A program made the position numbers and the translations under genes. A DNA stretch of 64,000 nt, taken from Flavimobilis sp052324925. GTDB taxonomy: Bacteria; Actinomycetota; Actinomycetes; Actinomycetales; Cellulomonadaceae. This document shows, one piece after another, positions 10,157-18,332 of this stretch (within the stretch, counting starts at the first letter, position 1; each line of letters starts with the position of its first letter). The notes beneath the pieces were generated by a model. It saw only the letters and a list, made by a program, of their open reading frames with translations. It searched no databases and had not been told where the DNA came from. Where the stretch lies: NCBI GenBank assembly GCA_052324925.1, contig JBQPRE010000003.1, one strand, 5' to 3'.

Positions 10157-10555
10157 TCACAAGAGCGACTGCGCGACGCGGCGGACCTCGGACTTGCGAC
10201 CCGCACGCAGCGCGTCGAGCGGGGTCGTGCCGATCTCGTCGTCGACCGTGAGCAGCCAGTCGACGATGTCATCGTCAGAGAAGCGCAGGTCGCCGAGAAG
10301 TGCGATCGTCCCCTGGAGCGACGGCAGCGGGACGGGCAGGTCGCCTTCGACCGGCGGACGCCGATCGGCAGGGTTCTGCAGGTGACGCTCGATGAAGAAG
10401 TCGGCGGGGACCCGCATGACGGGGTTCTCGCCGCGTCGCACGGCGACGATCACGCGGTCGTGCAGCATGCCCCGCACCCTGGAGATGTCCGTCTCCAGGA
10501 GCTCGGCGACGGCCGGGAGCGTGAGCCACTCCCCCGTGTAGGTGGTGTCAGTCAT
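10157..10555 (-). CDS. Rv2175c-like DNA-binding regulator
   Basis: Protein of 132 residues. The N-terminal 55 residues form a winged-helix/HTH (WLTLPAVAELLETDISRVRGML followed by VAVRRGENPVMRVPADFF). The C-terminal part (GTIALLGDLRFSDDDIVDWL, then a TTPLDALRAGRK segment) matches the Rv2175c C-terminal domain. In M. tuberculosis, Rv2175c binds DNA and is phosphorylated by the neighbouring kinase PknL, which ends DNA binding. Here the homologous kinase gene is divergent, starting 99 bp away, so the same pairing is likely. The N-terminus MTDTTYTG has several Thr residues, which would suit a phospho-acceptor role, but no site can be assigned from sequence alone. Confidence 0.82.
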   Translation of the reverse strand: MTDTTYTGEWLTLPAVAELLETDISRVRGMLHDRVIVAVRRGENPVMRVPADFFIERHLQNPADRRPPVEGDLPVPLPSLQGTIALLGDLRFSDDDIVDWLLTVDDEIGTTPLDALRAGRKSEVRRVAQSLL

Positions 10556-10640
10556 GCCCCCACGGTAGTCGTGTGTGAAGCCCTGACGATCCCCCGGTGC
10601 TGATCGGGCGCGCCCACCGGCCGGGAGAGCTGGGCCACCG

Positions 10641-10646
10641 TAGACT
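10641..10646 (+). promoter_or_regulatory. -10 hexamer, leaderless kinase gene
   Basis: TAGACT ends 7 nt before GTG 10654 and no ribosome site is present, which favours this start over the in-frame start at 10597. Confidence 0.55.
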
Positions 10647-10653
10647 CGCCACC

Positions 10654-12729
10654 GTGGGAGCCACCCTGACCGACCCTCTTGCCGGCCGCCTCATCGACGG
10701 CCGCTACCTTGTCGTGTCACGGATCGCTCGGGGCGGTATGGCGACGGTCTACCGCGCCGTCGATCGCCGCCTCGACCGTGAGGTCGCGCTCAAGATCATG
10801 CACGCACATCTGGCTGACGGAGCCGAGGGCGCGGACTTCGTGTCGCGGTTCCGCCGCGAGGCGCGCGCAGCCGCACGGCTCGCGCACCCGGGTCTCGTCG
10901 CGGTCTTCGACCAGGGAGTCGATGGCGACACGAGCTATCTCACGATGGAGCTCGTCGACGGGACGACCTTGCGTCGGCGTCTGCGCGACCAGGCCACCCT
11001 CTCGGTCGGAGATGCGCTCGAGATCGCCGAGGCGGTTCTCGATGCGCTCACGGCCGCGCACCGCACGGGGCTGGTCCACCGCGACATCAAGCCCGAGAAT
11101 GTCTTGATCTCCGAGGAGGGCCGCGTCAAGGTCGCCGACTTCGGTCTGGCGCGCGCTGTCACCGAGGTGACGTCGACCGCGACCGGGACCGTCTTCGGAA
11201 CCGTCGCGTACCTCGCTCCCGAGATCATCCTCACGGGGGCGTGCGACGCTCGCACCGACGTCTACGCGGTGGGGATCCTCCTCCACGAGATGATCACGGG
11301 CGCGCAGCCGCACTCGGGCGCCACCCCCATCCAGGTCGCCTACCAGCACGTCAACGTTGACGTCCCCGACGTCTCCGACGTTGCCACGGGCATCCCGACC
11401 GAGATCGACGAGCTCGTCGCGGCGTTTGCTGCGCGCGACGCGCAGAACCGACCGTCGGACGCCTCCGCGGCGCTCGAACTGCTGCGCCGCACGCGTGCTG
11501 GGCTCACTCCCGAGGACCTCGCGCTGCGCCACGAGCGTCCCGTCGTCGCGGAGCCCACGACTGACGAGAGCTCTGACGAGGTGGTACCGGCGCTTCCGCC
11601 CGTCCCTCCCCCGCCGGGCTCCGACCACACGTTCGTGAGCGCGGCATCGCCCGCGAGCCCGGGCTCACCCGCGACACCGGGGTCAGCTGCCAGCCCCGAC
11701 GACGAGGACGACGACGACCTCCGCACCGAGGCGATCAGCGTCGGCGGGTCGGGAACGACGATCGCCCTGCCCATCGGGACGGGCGCCGTCGCTCCCGTCG
11801 ACACCGCCGGGCCCGCTCGGCGCGCACGTCGCCGGCGCAGCCTGCTCATCGCCACTCTCGTCACCGTGCTCGTCGCAGCCCTCGCGGGCGGCGCGACCCT
11901 GTGGTGGGCATCGTGGGGTCCGGGGGCGTACACAACCGTTCCCACGGGTCTGCTGGGTGCGGAGGCCGACGCGGCCGCGGCCGCGCTCACGACGCTCGGC
12001 CTGCACGCCGACACGTCACAGACCGCGCACGCCGACGACGTTCCCGCCGGGTCGGTCATCTCCGTCGACCCCAAGGAGGGCGCCGAGATCCACCGGGAGG
12101 GCACCGTCCGGCTCGTGGTCTCGCTCGGCATCCTCATGCGCACGGTCCCCGACTCTCTCGTGGGCGCGACGGCCGACAAGGCGCACGCGCTCCTCGCTGA
12201 GGCGCAGCTCGAGGCCGCGCCCGACGTGCTCGTGCACGACGACTCAACCCCGCGCGGAGTCGTCATGTCGGTCGACCAGACCGAGGGCGCCTCGGTCGCT
12301 CACTCGACCGTCGTCACCCTCACGGTCTCCGACGGCCCCGCCCCGGTCACCGTCCCGCAGGTGGTCGAGTCGACGAGCAAGAACGCGTCCGCGACGCTCA
12401 AGAGCGTCGGGCTCGAGGTCGAGGTGAAGAAGGAGTTCTCCGAGACCGTCCCCAAGGGCGCGGTCATCTCTCAGAGCCCCGAAGCCTCGAGCGCGGCCCA
12501 CCGCACGGACACCGTGACCATCGTCGTCTCCAAGGGCCCGCCACTCGTCGAGGTCCCGAACGTCGTCGGTCTGACCGCGACCGACGCCGAGGCCGCGCTG
12601 CGCGCAGCTGGCTTCGTCCCCGACATCAAGCAGCAGTGGGGCGGGCTCTTCGACAGGGTCCGGTTCCAGAGCGAGAAGGCGGGCGAGAAGATCCCCAAGG
12701 GATCGACGATCTCGATCACCATCGTCTAG
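10654..12729 (+). CDS. PASTA-domain Ser/Thr protein kinase (PknL-like position)
   Basis: Membrane-bound eukaryotic-type kinase of 691 residues. The kinase domain (about 10-280) has the glycine loop IARGGMATVYRA, the ATP lysine in VALKIM, the catalytic loop HRDIKPEN, DFG in VADFGLA, and the APE motif in AYLAPEI. A Pro/Ser/Asp-rich linker leads to one transmembrane helix near residue 395 (LLIATLVTVLVAALAGGA). Four extracellular PASTA repeats of about 65 residues follow, which bind peptidoglycan fragments or muropeptides in related kinases. Position next to the Rv2175c-like and class II DAHP synthase genes matches pknL of M. tuberculosis, but that PknL lacks PASTA repeats, so domain content is closer to PknB. 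All catalytic residues are present. Confidence 0.9.
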   Translation: MGATLTDPLAGRLIDGRYLVVSRIARGGMATVYRAVDRRLDREVALKIMHAHLADGAEGADFVSRFRREARAAARLAHPGLVAVFDQGVDGDTSYLTMELVDGTTLRRRLRDQATLSVGDALEIAEAVLDALTAAHRTGLVHRDIKPENVLISEEGRVKVADFGLARAVTEVTSTATGTVFGTVAYLAPEIILTGACDARTDVYAVGILLHEMITGAQPHSGATPIQVAYQHVNVDVPDVSDVATGIPTEIDELVAAFAARDAQNRPSDASAALELLRRTRAGLTPEDLALRHERPVVAEPTTDESSDEVVPALPPVPPPPGSDHTFVSAASPASPGSPATPGSAASPDDEDDDDLRTEAISVGGSGTTIALPIGTGAVAPVDTAGPARRARRRRSLLIATLVTVLVAALAGGATLWWASWGPGAYTTVPTGLLGAEADAAAAALTTLGLHADTSQTAHADDVPAGSVISVDPKEGAEIHREGTVRLVVSLGILMRTVPDSLVGATADKAHALLAEAQLEAAPDVLVHDDSTPRGVVMSVDQTEGASVAHSTVVTLTVSDGPAPVTVPQVVESTSKNASATLKSVGLEVEVKKEFSETVPKGAVISQSPEASSAAHRTDTVTIVVSKGPPLVEVPNVVGLTATDAEAALRAAGFVPDIKQQWGGLFDRVRFQSEKAGEKIPKGSTISITIV

Positions 12730-12731
12730 CG

Positions 12732-12778
12732 CGCAACACTCAGGGCCCCGACCAACGGTCGGGGCCCTGAGTGTTGCG
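12732..12778. terminator. Strong bidirectional terminator between kinase and aroG
   Basis: A perfect 22-bp stem (12732-12753 with 12757-12778) with an AAC loop lies between convergent genes; it is the longest perfect hairpin I found. Confidence 0.85.
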
Positions 12779-12791
12779 GACGTGGCTCCGG

Positions 12792-14138
12792 TCAGCGGAG
12801 CATCTCGGCCACCTGGAAGGCCATCTCGAGAGACTGCTGGTGGTTGAGGCGCGGGTCGACGAGCGTCTCGTAGCGCACAGCGAGGCCTTCGTCGTCGATC
12901 TCTTCGGAGCCGCCGAGCACCTCGGTGACGTCGTCCCCCGTGAGCTCGACGTGGAGACCACCGGGAACGGTGTCGAGAGCACGGTGGACCTCGAAGAATC
13001 CCTTGACCTCGTCGAGCACGTCGCCGAAGCGGCGGGTCTTGTACCCGGTCGCCGACGTGATCGTGTTGCCGTGCATCGGGTCGGTGACCCACGTGACGGG
13101 GCTCCCGTGGTCGCGGACGGCCGCGACGATCGGCGGGAGGGCCTCGCGGATGCGCGCCGCGCCCATGCGCGTGATGAAGGTGAGCCGCCCGGGACGGCCC
13201 GTCGGATTGAGCTTCTCGATGAGCGCGATCGCGTCAGAGGGCGCGGTCGTCGGGCCGAGCTTGACCCCGATGGGGTTCGAGACCCGCGAGAGGAAGTCGA
13301 CGTGCGCGCCGTCGAGGTCGCGCGTGCGCTCCCCGATCCAGATGAAGTGGCCCGAGGTGTCGTAGGCGTCGCCCGTGCGGGCGTCGACACGCGTGAGCGC
13401 ACGCTCGTAGTCGAGCAGGAGACCCTCGTGCGAGACGAAGAACTCGACCGTCTGCAACGCGTCGAAGTCGGCGCCGCACGCCTCCATGAAGCGCAGCGCG
13501 CGGTCAATCTCGGCTGCGGTCGACTCATAGCGCGCGTATGCGGGGTTGCGCATGAACCCGCGGTTCCACTCGTGGACGCGGCGCAGGTCGGCTGAGCCGC
13601 CCTGCGTGTAGGCGCGCACGACGTTGAGGGTCGCGGCCGAGATGCCGTACCCGTCGAGCAGCCGCTGCGGGTCAGGAATGCGCGACTCTTCGGTGAAGGC
13701 ATGGCCGTTGACCATGTCGCCGCGGTAGGCGGGGAGCGTGATGCCGTCGCGGGTCTCGTCGTCCGACGAGCGTGGCTTGGCGTACTGCCCCGCCATGCGG
13801 CCCATCTTGACGACGGGCATGCTCGCGCCGTGCGTGAGGATGACCGCCATCTGAAGGATCGTGCGGATCTTGTTGCGGATGCGGTCGGCCTGCGCGTCGA
13901 CGAAGGTCTCGGCGCAGTCTCCACCCTGGAGCAGGAACGCATCGCCGCGGCCAGCGGCCGCGAGACGTTCCGTGAGCAGGTCGGCCTCGGCGGGCACGAC
14001 GAGGGGGGCTGCCTCGGCCAGCCGCGCGGCCACCTGGCCCAACGCGTGCGCGTCGGGCCAGGTGGGCTGCTGCTTGGCGATCAGCGTCCGGAAGTGGTCG
14101 AGCCCCTCCACCACCTCGTCGTGCGCCGTCGTGGTCAT
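12792..14138 (-). CDS. aroG: 3-deoxy-D-arabino-heptulosonate 7-phosphate synthase, class II
   Basis: First enzyme of the shikimate pathway, joining phosphoenolpyruvate and erythrose 4-phosphate. The 448-residue protein is a full class II (plant-type) enzyme. Signature segments are FLLQGGDCAETF near residue 65 (metal-binding Cys), MPVVKMGRMAGQYAKPRSSD, DGYGISAATLNVVRAYTQGG, the KLGPTTAP substrate loop, and WVTDPMHGNTI with the metal His. The start ATG 14138 overlaps the stop of the upstream phosphofructokinase gene (ATGA), implying translational coupling. Glycolytic PEP supply and shikimate entry are thus on one transcript. Class II enzymes are feedback-regulated by aromatic amino acids in mycobacteria; that is not visible here. 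Confidence 0.93.
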   Translation of the reverse strand: MTTTAHDEVVEGLDHFRTLIAKQQPTWPDAHALGQVAARLAEAAPLVVPAEADLLTERLAAAGRGDAFLLQGGDCAETFVDAQADRIRNKIRTILQMAVILTHGASMPVVKMGRMAGQYAKPRSSDDETRDGITLPAYRGDMVNGHAFTEESRIPDPQRLLDGYGISAATLNVVRAYTQGGSADLRRVHEWNRGFMRNPAYARYESTAAEIDRALRFMEACGADFDALQTVEFFVSHEGLLLDYERALTRVDARTGDAYDTSGHFIWIGERTRDLDGAHVDFLSRVSNPIGVKLGPTTAPSDAIALIEKLNPTGRPGRLTFITRMGAARIREALPPIVAAVRDHGSPVTWVTDPMHGNTITSATGYKTRRFGDVLDEVKGFFEVHRALDTVPGGLHVELTGDDVTEVLGGSEEIDDEGLAVRYETLVDPRLNHQQSLEMAFQVAEMLR

Positions 14139-15352
14139 GCCTGTGCGGGCACCAGGTCCTGGCCGATTCCGGCGAGGAGATCGCCGAACCACGGCTGGGA
14201 CACGTCGAACGCCTTACCACCGGCGATGCGCGGGAAGGCGATCGCGGACAGCACGTCACCGTTCTCCTCGTCATGGCCGACGACGCCCGACTCGCCGCGC
14301 AGCGCGGCATCGACAGCGAAGTCCGTCATCGACTTGATGAGGCGCAGGTCCTCGGCGTTGGCTGCGGCAGCGCGAGAGTAGTAGCCAGACTTCTGGACCA
14401 TGACCTTCTCGGCGCCCAGACGCTGGGCGAACTGCTGGGCGAACCAGGCACCCGGGTTGATCGTGTCGAGCTTGACGTGACCGAAGGGGTCGCGCTCGAC
14501 GGTCTCGCCGGCGGCTTCGAGCTGCTCGACGATCTCGTGCATGCCCGCGCCCTCGGACAGGAAGATGTTGACGTTGCCCTGGGCGTCCATGACGGTCTTG
14601 AGGCGTGCGGCCTCGGCGTCGATGTCGATCTTCATCTCGGGGACGAAGACCGCGTTGATGTCCCAGCGCTCACGTGTGAGGCCGAGGCTCGGAACCCACT
14701 CGAGGGTGTCGAGGTGCTTGCGGTACGCGGACGCCGCCGCGGCCGTGAGCCAGCCGCAGTGACGACCCATGACCTCGTGCACGATGAGCATGCGCGGGCC
14801 CGAGCGGTGCTCGCCGATGACGTTGAACGCAAAACCGGCGGCCTCTTCGGCTGCGGTCCATGCACCGAGCGACTGCTTGATCGGGACGACGTCGTTGTCG
14901 ATCGTCTTGGGAAGCCCGACAACCGTCAGCTCGTAGCCGTTCTCGTGGAGGTAGGCGGCGAGGTCGGCGGCCGTCGTGTTGGTGTCGTCGCCACCGATCG
15001 TGTGCAGGACGTCGACGCCGTCGGTCTTCAGCTGCTCGGCAGCTACCTGCAGCGGGTCCTGGCCCTCCTGGACGAGGCCGCGCTTGACGCAGTCCTTCGC
15101 GTTCGTCAGCTTGACGCGCGAGTTGCCGATCGGCGAACCACCGAAGCGGTGCAGGATCCCAGCCTTCGCGCGACCCTCGGCGTCGACGACGATCTTCTCG
15201 CCGAGGAGCAGGCCGTGGTAGCCGTGCTGGTAGGCGATGATCTCGATCGACGGGTCGAGCTCGTTGTAACGCTCGATCAGCCCTCCGACCGCAGAGGAGA
15301 GGCACGGGGCAAAGCCACCGGCCGTCAGAAGGGCAACACGACGTACAGCCAT
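14135..15352 (-). CDS. pfp: Pyrophosphate-dependent 6-phosphofructokinase
   Basis: Phosphofructokinase of 405 residues converting fructose 6-phosphate to the 1,6-bisphosphate. Two diagnostic positions indicate pyrophosphate as donor: GGDDTNTTA, with Asp where ATP enzymes have Gly, and PKTIDND, with Lys where ATP enzymes have Gly. The substrate motif MGRHCGWLT is intact. The reaction would be reversible and save ATP. The start at 15352 has AGAGG upstream, whereas the longer in-frame start at 15442 lacks support. The gene is co-transcribed with aroG through a 4-nt overlap. The donor assignment rests on these two residues and family knowledge. Confidence 0.9.
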   Translation of the reverse strand: MAVRRVALLTAGGFAPCLSSAVGGLIERYNELDPSIEIIAYQHGYHGLLLGEKIVVDAEGRAKAGILHRFGGSPIGNSRVKLTNAKDCVKRGLVQEGQDPLQVAAEQLKTDGVDVLHTIGGDDTNTTAADLAAYLHENGYELTVVGLPKTIDNDVVPIKQSLGAWTAAEEAAGFAFNVIGEHRSGPRMLIVHEVMGRHCGWLTAAAASAYRKHLDTLEWVPSLGLTRERWDINAVFVPEMKIDIDAEAARLKTVMDAQGNVNIFLSEGAGMHEIVEQLEAAGETVERDPFGHVKLDTINPGAWFAQQFAQRLGAEKVMVQKSGYYSRAAAANAEDLRLIKSMTDFAVDAALRGESGVVGHDEENGDVLSAIAFPRIAGGKAFDVSQPWFGDLLAGIGQDLVPAQA

Positions 15353-15470
15353 CGAAGAACTACCTCTCATCGTCGCCCGCGGGCCTGCGACGCGGGGCTG
15401 CGTCGGGCTCGTCGGGCCGTGGTTTTCCGGACCGCGGGGCACGGAGCGGCCGTGGCCGCTCCTGCACCCG

Positions 15471-16265
15471 TCAGTCTACCGACGGTGCCGCGCCCTCTTC
15501 GGGCGGGACCGGCACATGGACGTCCGGGGCGGCACGTCCACCAGGAGCCTTGCGCGTCTCAGATGCCTCGGCACCGGACTTCTGTCCCGACGCGATCCGG
15601 GTCTTGGCGGTTGCCGCATACATGTCGACGTACTCCTGGCCCGAGAGGCTCATGAGCGCGTACATGATCTCGTCCGTCACCGAACGAAGAATGAAACGGT
15701 CGTCGTGCATGCCGTGGTAGCGCGAGAAGTCAAGGGGCTCCCCTACGACGATGCCGACGCGCACGGGGCGCGGCAGGACCTTGCCGAGCGGCTGCGCGAC
15801 CTCGGTCGCGATCATCGCGACGGGGATGACGGGGCAGCCGGACTCGAGCGCGAGCCGGGCGACGCCGGTCTTGCCGCGGTACAGACGCCCGTCGGGGCTC
15901 CGCGTGCCCTCCGGATAGATCCCGAACAGGCCGCCCTCGCGCAGGCGTGTGAGACCGGTGTTGAGCGCAGCCTCGGACGCCTTGCCTCCCGAGCGGTCGA
16001 CGGGGATCGTCCCGACGCCGCGGAAGAACTTCGCCTTGAGCCGGCCGGTGAGACCTGTTCCCGTGAAGTACTCGGACTTGCCGATGAAGACGATCTCGCG
16101 GTCAAGGACGATCGGCAGGACGAACGAGTCGATGACGGCGAGGTGGTTGCTCGCGAGGATCGCACCGCCGGTCGCGGGCACGTTCTCGAGCCCGCGGGTC
16201 CACGGGCGGAAGTAGAGCTTCAGCCAAGGACCGGCGACGATCTTCTTCATCAGCCAGTAGAACAA
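15471..16265 (-). CDS. plsC: 1-acyl-sn-glycerol-3-phosphate acyltransferase (PlsC/LPLAT family)
   Basis: Acyltransferase of 264 residues in phospholipid synthesis, probably membrane-associated. The catalytic NHLAVID motif (HX4D; here NHLAVIDSF) occurs near residue 50. The glycerophosphate-binding FPEGTRS-type motif reads YPEGTRSPDG, with a following VPVA-like segment VIPVAMIAT. The C-terminus is a low-complexity basic/Pro tail. The start is taken as TTG 16265 because AGGAGGAA lies 8 nt upstream. The ATG at 16325 would overlap the divergent gene's start and its promoter, and ATG 16250 lacks a ribosome site. M. tuberculosis Rv2182c is the positional counterpart. Confidence 0.85.
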   Translation of the reverse strand: MFYWLMKKIVAGPWLKLYFRPWTRGLENVPATGGAILASNHLAVIDSFVLPIVLDREIVFIGKSEYFTGTGLTGRLKAKFFRGVGTIPVDRSGGKASEAALNTGLTRLREGGLFGIYPEGTRSPDGRLYRGKTGVARLALESGCPVIPVAMIATEVAQPLGKVLPRPVRVGIVVGEPLDFSRYHGMHDDRFILRSVTDEIMYALMSLSGQEYVDMYAATAKTRIASGQKSGAEASETRKAPGGRAAPDVHVPVPPEEGAAPSVD

Positions 16266-16306
16266 CGCAGCTTCCTCCTCGCGCCTCCGACGGGGCGCAC
16301 CTTCCG

Positions 16307-16316
16307 ACTCTAGAGT
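16307..16316. promoter_or_regulatory. Palindromic divergent promoter core (two overlapping -10 hexamers)
   Basis: ACTCTAGAGT contains TAGAGT on both strands. On the plus strand (16311-16316) it lies 7 nt before ATG 16324 of a leaderless gene. On the minus strand (16307-16312) it would start plsC transcription near 16300, leaving a leader of about 35 nt that holds the AGGAGGAA ribosome site. Confidence 0.5.
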
Positions 16317-16323
16317 GATCTGC

Positions 16324-16974
16324 ATGGTGGAACCCAACGTCGATCCCACGCACGGCCCTGACAAGGCCTCCGAGGACCTCCCCGGCGACGCCACGGGCCA
16401 GCGCTCACCGACGCACGAAGGCGATGTTCACGCCCCCGACCCCGCGAAGCAACCTACCGCACCCGAGGCGACCGGTGCGTCAGGACCCTCCGAGACGGAC
16501 GGGACCACAGCACCTGCTGACGCTCCGACTGACGCGGCCAGCGCCGTCGACACCGAGACAGAGTTCGCCCGCATCGTCGCGGGTCTCGATGACGTGCGCT
16601 CGGCGACGGACGGGGCCGGGCTCTCGCAAGGATCCTGGCTCAGCGACGTTCCCGCACTTCCGGGGGTGCGGCCGCTCGGACCACGCGACCATCGGGCGAC
16701 GGACGAGGAGGTCGCGCTCGAGGACGAGCAGGGCCACTTCATCCCCCCGGACCCCGGGCCGGTGCTGGGCGGGGACCCTGTCCTGACGATCGCGTGGTTC
16801 GCCGTGCTCGCCGGGATCCTGGCGCTCTTGCTCTCAGCGCTCCTCGTCAAGGTCATGCCGTCCTTCGTCGCGTGGGGCGGCGCCGGGCTGCTCGCCGTGG
16901 GCGCGGGCATCTTGCTGTGGCGGTTGCCGCACGAGCGCGGCGACAGCGACGGCAGTGACGAGCCGTGGGTGTAA
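16324..16974 (+). CDS. Two-helix membrane protein with long acidic N-terminal tail
   Basis: Unrecognised protein of 216 residues. The first ~145 residues are acidic, rich in Ala, Pro, Thr, Asp and Glu, and likely disordered, containing a helix-like TETEFARIVAGLDDVRSAT and an EVALEDEQGHFIPPDPGPVL segment. Two transmembrane helices follow (TIAWFAVLAGILALLLSALL and VAWGGAGLLAVGAGILLW), ending in a short cytosolic acidic tail. The architecture fits a small membrane protein with a cytosolic interaction arm; the function is unknown. The ATG at 16324 follows a -10 hexamer by 7 nt, so the mRNA is probably leaderless. Positional conservation beside plsC is known to me only loosely. Confidence 0.65.
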   Translation: MVEPNVDPTHGPDKASEDLPGDATGQRSPTHEGDVHAPDPAKQPTAPEATGASGPSETDGTTAPADAPTDAASAVDTETEFARIVAGLDDVRSATDGAGLSQGSWLSDVPALPGVRPLGPRDHRATDEEVALEDEQGHFIPPDPGPVLGGDPVLTIAWFAVLAGILALLLSALLVKVMPSFVAWGGAGLLAVGAGILLWRLPHERGDSDGSDEPWV

Positions 16975-16986
16975 GGCCCCGACGAT

Positions 16987-17022
16987 GACGATGACGCCGG
17001 GCGGGTGCCCGGCGTCATCGTC
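16987..17022 (+). terminator. Hairpin terminator
   Basis: A perfect 16-bp stem (16987-17002 with 17007-17022) with a 4-nt loop begins 12 bp after the membrane protein stop. Confidence 0.75.
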
Positions 17023-17094
17023 GACGACAGCGTGCGTGAGCACGTCCGCGGGCGTGGCTGCGCCCTCGAGCGGCAGGCCCCGCGAGGGACGTGC

Positions 17095-18039
17095 TCAGTG
17101 GCGCGCGAGGTCGGCCGCGCCGACCATTCCCGCGTCGTTGCCGAGGGTCGCGATCGCGATGGTCGCGACGCTCGAACGGTGCGTGCGCGCCGGGAGCACG
17201 CGCTCGTAGGCGGCCTGCGTCGGGACGAGGAGAAGGTCGCCGGCATCGCCCACGCCGCCACCGATCGCGATGACCGACGGGTCCATGAACGCCGTGACGG
17301 TCGCGGCGCCCTCACCGAGCCAGCGGCCCAGCTCGGCAAAGAGCTCGATCGCGAGGGCGTCGCCCTCGCGCGCCGCTACGGTCACGTGAGGTCCCACGAG
17401 CTCGCCGTCCTCGGCGAGCTCACGCAGGCGCACAGCACGGTCGGGGTGGGCGACGAGCGCGGCGCGTGCCGTACGCACGAGCGCGGAGCCCGACGCGTAC
17501 TGCTCCCAGCAGCCGAAGTGGCCGCAGCCGCACAGGCGGCCGTCGGGAACGACGCGCATGTGGCCGACCTCGGTCGCGACGCCGTACGCGCCCCGCACGA
17601 GCTGCCCGTTGACGACCGCAGCGCCGCCGAGGCCCGTGCCCACCGTGAGCATGAGGAAGTCGTTCGTCCCCGCGCCGACGCCATAGCGGTACTCGGCCCA
17701 GCCGGCCGCGTTCGCATCATTCTCGACGACGACGGGGATGGAGGTGTCGGTGAGCTCGGCAACACGCTCGGCGAGCGGGTAGTCGCGCCACGCACCGATG
17801 TTGGGTCCGAACGCGACACGACGACGGTCGGGGCTGCAGAATCCTGCGGCAGCCAGGCCGATCGCACCGATCTCGTGCTCGGCCGAGAGCTCGTGATATG
17901 CGGCTGCGATCGCGCGGTCGATGCTCGCCGCGTCCGTCGGGTCGGTCGGACGTCGGACCTGAGCGAGGATCGTCCCGTCGTCGTCGACCACTCCGGCGGC
18001 AATCTTCGTCCCGCCGATGTCCACCCCGAGCGCGTGCAT
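17095..18039 (-). CDS. glk: ROK-family glucokinase
   Basis: Sugar kinase of 314 residues. It begins with the ROK phosphate-binding motif GVDIGGTKIAAGVVD. The catalytic Asp lies in VVVENDANAAGWAEYRYG, followed by the GTGLGGAAVVNG segment. The zinc-binding cluster CGCGHFGCWEQYASGSAL is complete (CxCGxxGCxE), which separates it from ROK repressors that also carry a DNA-binding domain; none is present here. Glucose with ATP is the most likely substrate pair, since it lacks the longer polyphosphate-kinase features. The start is ATG 18039 next to the conserved motif, with only a weak AGCAGG ribosome site. It is a monocistronic gene convergent with the membrane protein gene. Confidence 0.87.
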   Translation of the reverse strand: MHALGVDIGGTKIAAGVVDDDGTILAQVRRPTDPTDAASIDRAIAAAYHELSAEHEIGAIGLAAAGFCSPDRRRVAFGPNIGAWRDYPLAERVAELTDTSIPVVVENDANAAGWAEYRYGVGAGTNDFLMLTVGTGLGGAAVVNGQLVRGAYGVATEVGHMRVVPDGRLCGCGHFGCWEQYASGSALVRTARAALVAHPDRAVRLRELAEDGELVGPHVTVAAREGDALAIELFAELGRWLGEGAATVTAFMDPSVIAIGGGVGDAGDLLLVPTQAAYERVLPARTHRSSVATIAIATLGNDAGMVGAADLARH

Positions 18040-18294
18040 ATGCGTCCCTGCTCCTGTCGTCCGGCGACGCCCTCCGGCGCTGCTCACGATCACCAAGCGT
18101 GCCACAGCCACGGAGCGCTTCCATCATCCCTTCGTCCCACGTCTGACACCGTGAGACGCACGCTCCCTCGTACGCACCGCCTGCGGCCCACGTTCGCACC
18201 GACACCCCCGCCCCCGAGGTAGGACCTAGGTCACGGATCAGTGTCGGTCGGCAGTGATAATGCGACGGCGCTCACAGGCACCTCCGGGGACCGC

Positions 18295-18300
18295 TAACCT
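18295..18300 (+). promoter_or_regulatory. -10 hexamer of the acyl-CoA ligase gene
   Basis: TAACCT lies 32 nt upstream of ATG 18333, giving a short leader that includes a GGAG ribosome site. The 293-bp gap back to the glucokinase start holds nothing else I can name. Confidence 0.4.
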
Positions 18301-18332
18301 GTGGGCACACGCCCACTGTCACTGGAGCCAGA

